Positions 4,923 to 7,843 of a stretch of DNA of 7,843 nucleotides are shown in pieces. Made by a program: the position numbers and the translations under genes. Each line of letters starts with the position of its first letter. Position 1 is the first letter of the stretch. Where the stretch lies: assembly GCA_027027485.1 (NCBI GenBank), contig JALVLL010000231.1:1-7843 (forward strand). The letters run 5' to 3'. A model generated the notes under the pieces. It did no database searches. It was not told where the DNA came from and saw only the letters and a list, made by a program, of their open reading frames with translations. The DNA comes from Candidatus Bipolaricaulota bacterium (GTDB lineage: Bacteria > Bipolaricaulota > Bipolaricaulia > Bipolaricaulales > Bipolaricaulaceae).

Positions 4923-6320
4923 ATGAAGAGAGCCAACCTGATCCGCTTCCTGGTCAGCCTGGCCCTTGTCTTCGCTGCCCTGGGGCTCCTCTTCCCGTTC
5001 TGGCCCCTTGATAAGGTGATAAATCTCGGCCTGGACCTGAAGGGCGGCACCAGGATCGTCCTCCAGGCGGAGGGCGTGGAGGGGAAAAGCCCCGAGGAGA
5101 TCAACGACATAACCTCCCGGATCATCGCCGTCCTGGAGAACCGCGTGGACCAGTATGGGCTCGCCAACGTGACCCTGCGCCCCTTGGGCGGGGGGCGCAT
5201 CGAGGTGGTGATCCCCGGCCTCAAGGATCCCGAGAAGGCCCGCCGCCTCATCGGTACCACGGCGGTGTTGGAGTTCCGGAAGGTGATCAAGGAGGCCCCG
5301 GACCGCGAGGACCTCATCGCCGAGCGCCGCGGCCTCCAGGAGATCCTCCCCTCCTACGAGCGCGATGAGGCCGGGAACCCGGTCACCTGGTATCTCGTGA
5401 GCGAGCCGCTCCTCACCGGTGATATCCTCACCGATGCCGATGTCCGCCCGAACCCCGACCCACGTATGGCCGGATACTACGAGGTGGTGATCAGTTTCAA
5501 CCGCGAGGGGGCCAAGCGTTTCGCCGAGGTGGTATCGCGCCTCAAGGCCCGCGGGGAGGTCCCCGGGGAGGAAGGGGATAGGCTCGCCATCGTCCTCGAC
5601 GGGGTCGTCTACTCCGCCCCTTACATCAACCTGGATCTCAAACGGACAGCCCAGAGGCTGAAGCGGATCGACAGCGCCCGGATCACCGGGGCCTTCAACT
5701 TCGAGGAAGCGAAGCTTTTGGCGGTGGTGCTCCGTTCGGGCGCCCTGCCGGTGAATGTCACCGTGGTATCGGAATACACCGTGGGACCGAGCTTGGGGGC
5801 GGACTCCATCCGCCGCGGCACCATGGCCCTCCTCATAAGCTTCATCCTGGTCCTCATCTACATGGTGATCTACTACCGGGCCCTGGGGCTCGTGGCGGAC
5901 GTGGCCCTGATCGTGAACATGATCCTCATCTTCGGGGCACTGCGTGCCTTCGGGGCCACCCTCACCATGCCGGGGATCGCCGGTATCGTCCTCACCATCG
6001 GTATGTCGGTGGACGCCAACGTCATCATCTTCGAGCGGATCAAGGAGGAGCGCCGCACCGGCAAGGCCCCCAAGGCCTGCGTCACCGCGGGGTTCGCCAA
6101 GTCCCTATCGGCGCTCCTGGATGCACAGATCACCACCATCATCGTGGCGGTGATCCTGTTTATGCTCGGGACCGGCCCGGTGCAGGGTTTCGGGATCACC
6201 TTGGCTTTGGGTGTAGCGGGGTCGCTCTTCTCGGCCTTGGTGGTCTCGCGGGCACTCCTCGAGGGAACGGTCCTTCAGAACTTCATCCCGGTTAAGCCCC
6301 AGGAAGCGCCCGCAGGGTGA
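4923..6320 (+). CDS. secD: Protein translocase subunit SecD
   Basis: SecD is an RND-superfamily inner-membrane protein that uses the proton gradient to help preproteins complete Sec translocation. The 465-residue protein shows membrane helix 1 (about residues 8-27), the signature LGLDLKGGTRIVLQ (35-48), the large periplasmic P1 region with GGGRIEVVIPGL and VLDGVVYSAPYIN, then the SGALPVNVTVVSEYTVGPSLG segment. The five C-terminal helices include LTIGMSVDANVIIFERIKEE, with the conserved Asp-containing helix. GGAGG lies 4 nt before the ATG. It is not fused to SecF: the chain ends in a short KPQEAPAG tail just after the SecD helices. No secF follows; the last 29 bases overlap the end of holA on the other strand. 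It is the last gene of the mgtE operon. Confidence 0.96.
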   Translation: MKRANLIRFLVSLALVFAALGLLFPFWPLDKVINLGLDLKGGTRIVLQAEGVEGKSPEEINDITSRIIAVLENRVDQYGLANVTLRPLGGGRIEVVIPGLKDPEKARRLIGTTAVLEFRKVIKEAPDREDLIAERRGLQEILPSYERDEAGNPVTWYLVSEPLLTGDILTDADVRPNPDPRMAGYYEVVISFNREGAKRFAEVVSRLKARGEVPGEEGDRLAIVLDGVVYSAPYINLDLKRTAQRLKRIDSARITGAFNFEEAKLLAVVLRSGALPVNVTVVSEYTVGPSLGADSIRRGTMALLISFILVLIYMVIYYRALGLVADVALIVNMILIFGALRAFGATLTMPGIAGIVLTIGMSVDANVIIFERIKEERRTGKAPKACVTAGFAKSLSALLDAQITTIIVAVILFMLGTGPVQGFGITLALGVAGSLFSALVVSRALLEGTVLQNFIPVKPQEAPAG

Positions 6321-7203
6321 AGAGGTAGAGGGCCGCCTCGGGGGTCAACTCGCCCTGTTTTATGGAGAGGTCGAGCTCCTGGAGGATGCGGAGCCACTCC
6401 AGGAGCTCTTTTTTCGTGAAATTACGCGCCTGTTGAGCCCTGCGTCGCCAGAGCCATTCCGGCCCCTCGGGCAAGGGCTCCCCTTCCTCCGCGGCCTTGG
6501 CCAGGATAAGCTGCCGCACGTGGGCCGTGAGGAGGTGGAAGATCCGCATGGGGTCCCAGCCCCGGGAGAGGAGCCCCGAGAGCTCCGCCAGGGCCCGGCG
6601 GAGGTCCCTCCACCCCACCCCTTCCAGGAAGCCGAAGGGGGCGGGCTCGGAGAAGTAAAAGAGCTCCGGGATCCGCTCGCGCGGGAGCTTCCCCCCTTTC
6701 CAGATCGAGAGCTTCTCCACCTCCTTGGCGAGCCTCATGGCATCCCCGCCACATGCCTCCACGAGCATGTCCACCACGAACCCGTGCACCCTGAGTCCGG
6801 CCTCCCGCATGAGCTCGGCCGCCAGCTCCCGCAGCTCCGCTTTCGTGGGTTTTGGGAAGTGGACGAACTCGTCCGCGGCGGTGGCAAGGGGACCTTTGAT
6901 CTCATCGCCCAAAAAGAACACGGCGATCCCCTCCGGGGGGCCGCCCCTGAGCGCCGCGATGAGACGCTGGTTCCCGGCCAGGGGGTCGGCCCGCCTGACC
7001 ACCACCGCCCGGGGCTTCCCGGCCCCGAAAAGGAGCGGGGTCCCCAACGCCTCGAGGACATCGGCGGCGCTCGCCTCGTCCCCCCAGAGGACCACCGCCT
7101 CCACATCCCCAAGCTCCCGGAGCCGCCGCTTCAGGGCCCTCTCGGCGAGGAACCTGTCCCCGGAGTAGACCCCGAAATGCACCTTCTTCTCCCCGACCGC
7201 CAT
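6292..7203 (-). CDS. holA: DNA polymerase III, delta subunit
   Basis: The delta subunit is the 'wrench' of the clamp loader: it opens the beta sliding clamp during replication. The 303-residue protein matches the family in size and layout. A Rossmann-like N-terminal domain starts at VHFGVYSGDRFLAERALKRRL. A conserved strand PRAVVVRRADPL and the LRGGPPEGIAVFFLGDE segment follow, then a helical domain with GGDAMRLAKEVEKLS. The C-terminal collar domain has MRIFHLLTAHVRQLILAK and ends in IKQGELTPEAALYLFTLRAL. The start is ambiguous. ATG 7203 has GGGGG only about 4 nt upstream, while an in-frame GTG at 7182 has GGGGAG 6 nt upstream and would begin exactly at the conserved VHFGVYSG. Like many delta subunits it shows no functional Walker A. 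It is convergent with secD (29-bp overlap) and divergent from fabK (70-bp gap). Confidence 0.9.
   Translation of the reverse strand: MAVGEKKVHFGVYSGDRFLAERALKRRLRELGDVEAVVLWGDEASAADVLEALGTPLLFGAGKPRAVVVRRADPLAGNQRLIAALRGGPPEGIAVFFLGDEIKGPLATAADEFVHFPKPTKAELRELAAELMREAGLRVHGFVVDMLVEACGGDAMRLAKEVEKLSIWKGGKLPRERIPELFYFSEPAPFGFLEGVGWRDLRRALAELSGLLSRGWDPMRIFHLLTAHVRQLILAKAAEEGEPLPEGPEWLWRRRAQQARNFTKKELLEWLRILQELDLSIKQGELTPEAALYLFTLRALPGA
6313..6361 (+). terminator. Possible terminator of the mgtE-secD operon, inside the holA 3' end
   Basis: CAGGGTGA (6313-6320, containing the secD stop) can pair over 8 positions, one of them G-U, with TCGCCCTG (6350-6357), which is followed by TTTT. The 29-nt intervening sequence can itself form a small hairpin (GAGG 6328-6331 with CCTC 6336-6339). 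The T-run is short and the stem is imperfect, so this is tentative. Confidence 0.3.
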
Positions 7204-7215
7204 CTTCCCCCGGGG

Positions 7216-7221
7216 ATCTTA
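7216..7221 (-). promoter_or_regulatory. Weak candidate -10 box (TAAGAT) for holA
   Basis: Read on the minus strand, TAAGAT lies 12 nt before the holA ATG and matches four of six consensus positions. No convincing -35 box is seen upstream of it in the 70-bp divergent gap. If used, the leader would be about 5 nt for the ATG start and about 26 nt for the GTG 7182 start. Confidence 0.25.
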
Positions 7222-7236
7222 TCCGGTCGTCCCCGG

Positions 7237-7265
7237 TTGGGCCTGTGGTTCCTGACCGCTATATT
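7237..7265 (+). promoter_or_regulatory. Candidate promoter of fabK (TTGGGC, 17 bp, TATATT)
   Basis: TTGGGC (7237-7242) and TATATT (7260-7265) are separated by the ideal 17 bp. The -10 box ends 8 nt before the ATG at 7274, and no Shine-Dalgarno lies between them, so the message would be leaderless or nearly so. The arrangement closely repeats the one upstream of mgtE. Confidence 0.5.
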
Positions 7266-7273
7266 TGGGCGTC

Positions 7274-7843
7274 ATGGCGAACCGGATCTGCGAGATGTTG
7301 GAGATCAAGTACCCCATCTTCTCCGGGGGGATGGCCCACGTGGCCCGGGCGCCTCTCGTAGCCGCCGTATCCGAAGCCGGGGGCCTGGGGATCATCGGCT
7401 CGGGGGGAATGCCCCCTGAGACCCTGGAGAAGGAGATAGCCGAGGTACGGAAGCTCACCAAAAAGCCCTTCGGGGTGAACCTCATGCTCATGGACCCCAA
7501 CGTCCCCGAGCAAGTGGAGGTGGTGGTGCGGGCCCGGGTGGCCTTGGTGACCACCGGGGCCGGAAGCCCCGCCAAATACATGGATGCCCTAAAGTCCGCG
7601 GGGATAAAGGTCTTCCCCGTGATCCCGGCGGTGTCTTTGGCGGTGCGGGTGGAAAAGTACGGAGCGGACGGAGTGATCGCTGAGGGGATGGAGTCCGGGG
7701 GGCACATCGGCACCATAACTACCATGGCCCTGGTTCCCCAGGTGGTGGACGCGGTATCGATCCCGGTGGTGGCCGCCGGGGGGATCGCCGACGGCCGCGG
7801 CATGGCCGCCGCCTTCGCCCTGGGGGCGGAAGGGGTCCAGGTG
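7274..7843 (+). CDS. fabK: Enoyl-ACP reductase II, FabK type (3' end outside window)
   Basis: FabK is an FMN-dependent TIM-barrel enzyme that reduces trans-2-enoyl-ACP in the last step of the type II fatty-acid elongation cycle. The 190 residues present open with RICEMLEIKYPIFSGGMA and continue with VSEAGGLGIIGSG (32-44), KPFGVNLMLMDP (64-75), VTTGAGSPAKYM (92-103), GVIAEGMESGGHIG (133-146) and VVAAGGIADGRGMAAAFALGAEGVQV at the window edge. These follow the order of Streptococcus FabK closely, including His144 in ESGGHIG at the same number as the catalytic His. The closely related nitronate monooxygenases share the fold, but the AEGMESGGHIG and TTGAGSPAKYM segments favour FabK. ATG 7274 gives the usual FabK N-terminus but has no Shine-Dalgarno. 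Roughly 120 residues are expected beyond the window. Confidence 0.88.
   Translation, partial: MANRICEMLEIKYPIFSGGMAHVARAPLVAAVSEAGGLGIIGSGGMPPETLEKEIAEVRKLTKKPFGVNLMLMDPNVPEQVEVVVRARVALVTTGAGSPAKYMDALKSAGIKVFPVIPAVSLAVRVEKYGADGVIAEGMESGGHIGTITTMALVPQVVDAVSIPVVAAGGIADGRGMAAAFALGAEGVQV

Noticed and set aside
6433..7419. 328-codon plus-strand frame
   Set aside because: It is antisense to holA and crosses into fabK; the Pro/Glu/Gly-rich translation resembles no family.
7219..7803. 194-codon minus-strand frame at the right end
   Set aside because: It is antisense to fabK, which matches its family along its whole visible length.
1..7843. tRNA, CRISPR array, insertion sequence or attachment site
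   Set aside because: No cloverleaf-like T-loop motif, no regularly spaced direct repeats, no transposase motif and no flanking direct repeats around the toxin-antitoxin module were seen by eye.

Overview
The window is bacterial, GC-rich, densely packed and uses both strands. It carries housekeeping genes (cysS, mgtE, yajC, secD, holA, fabK) plus one small toxin-antitoxin-like module. Bacterial marks are class I CysRS, the YajC/SecD translocon accessories, DNA polymerase III delta, FabK, Shine-Dalgarno sites that match the 16S 3' end, and a rho-independent terminator. The exact lineage cannot be read from these bases. The use of FabK, an apparently solitary secD and leaderless-looking promoters would fit a deep-branching, possibly anaerobic or thermophilic phylum, but that is inference.

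Layout. Positions 1-84 may hold the tail of an unidentified protein. Positions 102-380 form a self-contained unit: TATAAT box, near-ideal Shine-Dalgarno, a 61-residue secreted or anchored membrane mini-protein, and a perfect 14-bp terminator hairpin. Positions 445-1346 hold a MntA/HepT (MNT-HEPN, type VII toxin-antitoxin) pair. The antitoxin nucleotidyltransferase looks intact. The HEPN partner has Arg in place of the catalytic His of RX4HXY and has no normal start codon at the expected place. Convergent with it, 1369-2763 on the minus strand encodes cysteinyl-tRNA synthetase. Divergent from cysS, a tight plus-strand operon runs from 2814 to 6320: mgtE (Mg2+ channel/transporter), an unrecognised 163-residue membrane protein, yajC and secD. 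No secF follows; instead the minus-strand holA gene overlaps the end of secD by 29 bp. Divergent from holA, fabK (enoyl-ACP reductase II) starts at 7274 and runs off the window.

Function. The mgtE-yajC-secD unit is devoted to the inner membrane (Mg2+ homeostasis and protein export). cysS, holA and fabK are core translation, replication and lipid-synthesis genes. The most notable points are the apparently disarmed HEPN toxin beside an intact antitoxin enzyme, the very strongly signalled 61-residue membrane protein, the lone secD, and two genes (mgtE, fabK) whose only visible start signal is a TATATT box 8-10 nt before the ATG, suggesting leaderless mRNAs. I found no tRNA, rRNA, CRISPR array, insertion sequence or plainly novel multi-gene system.
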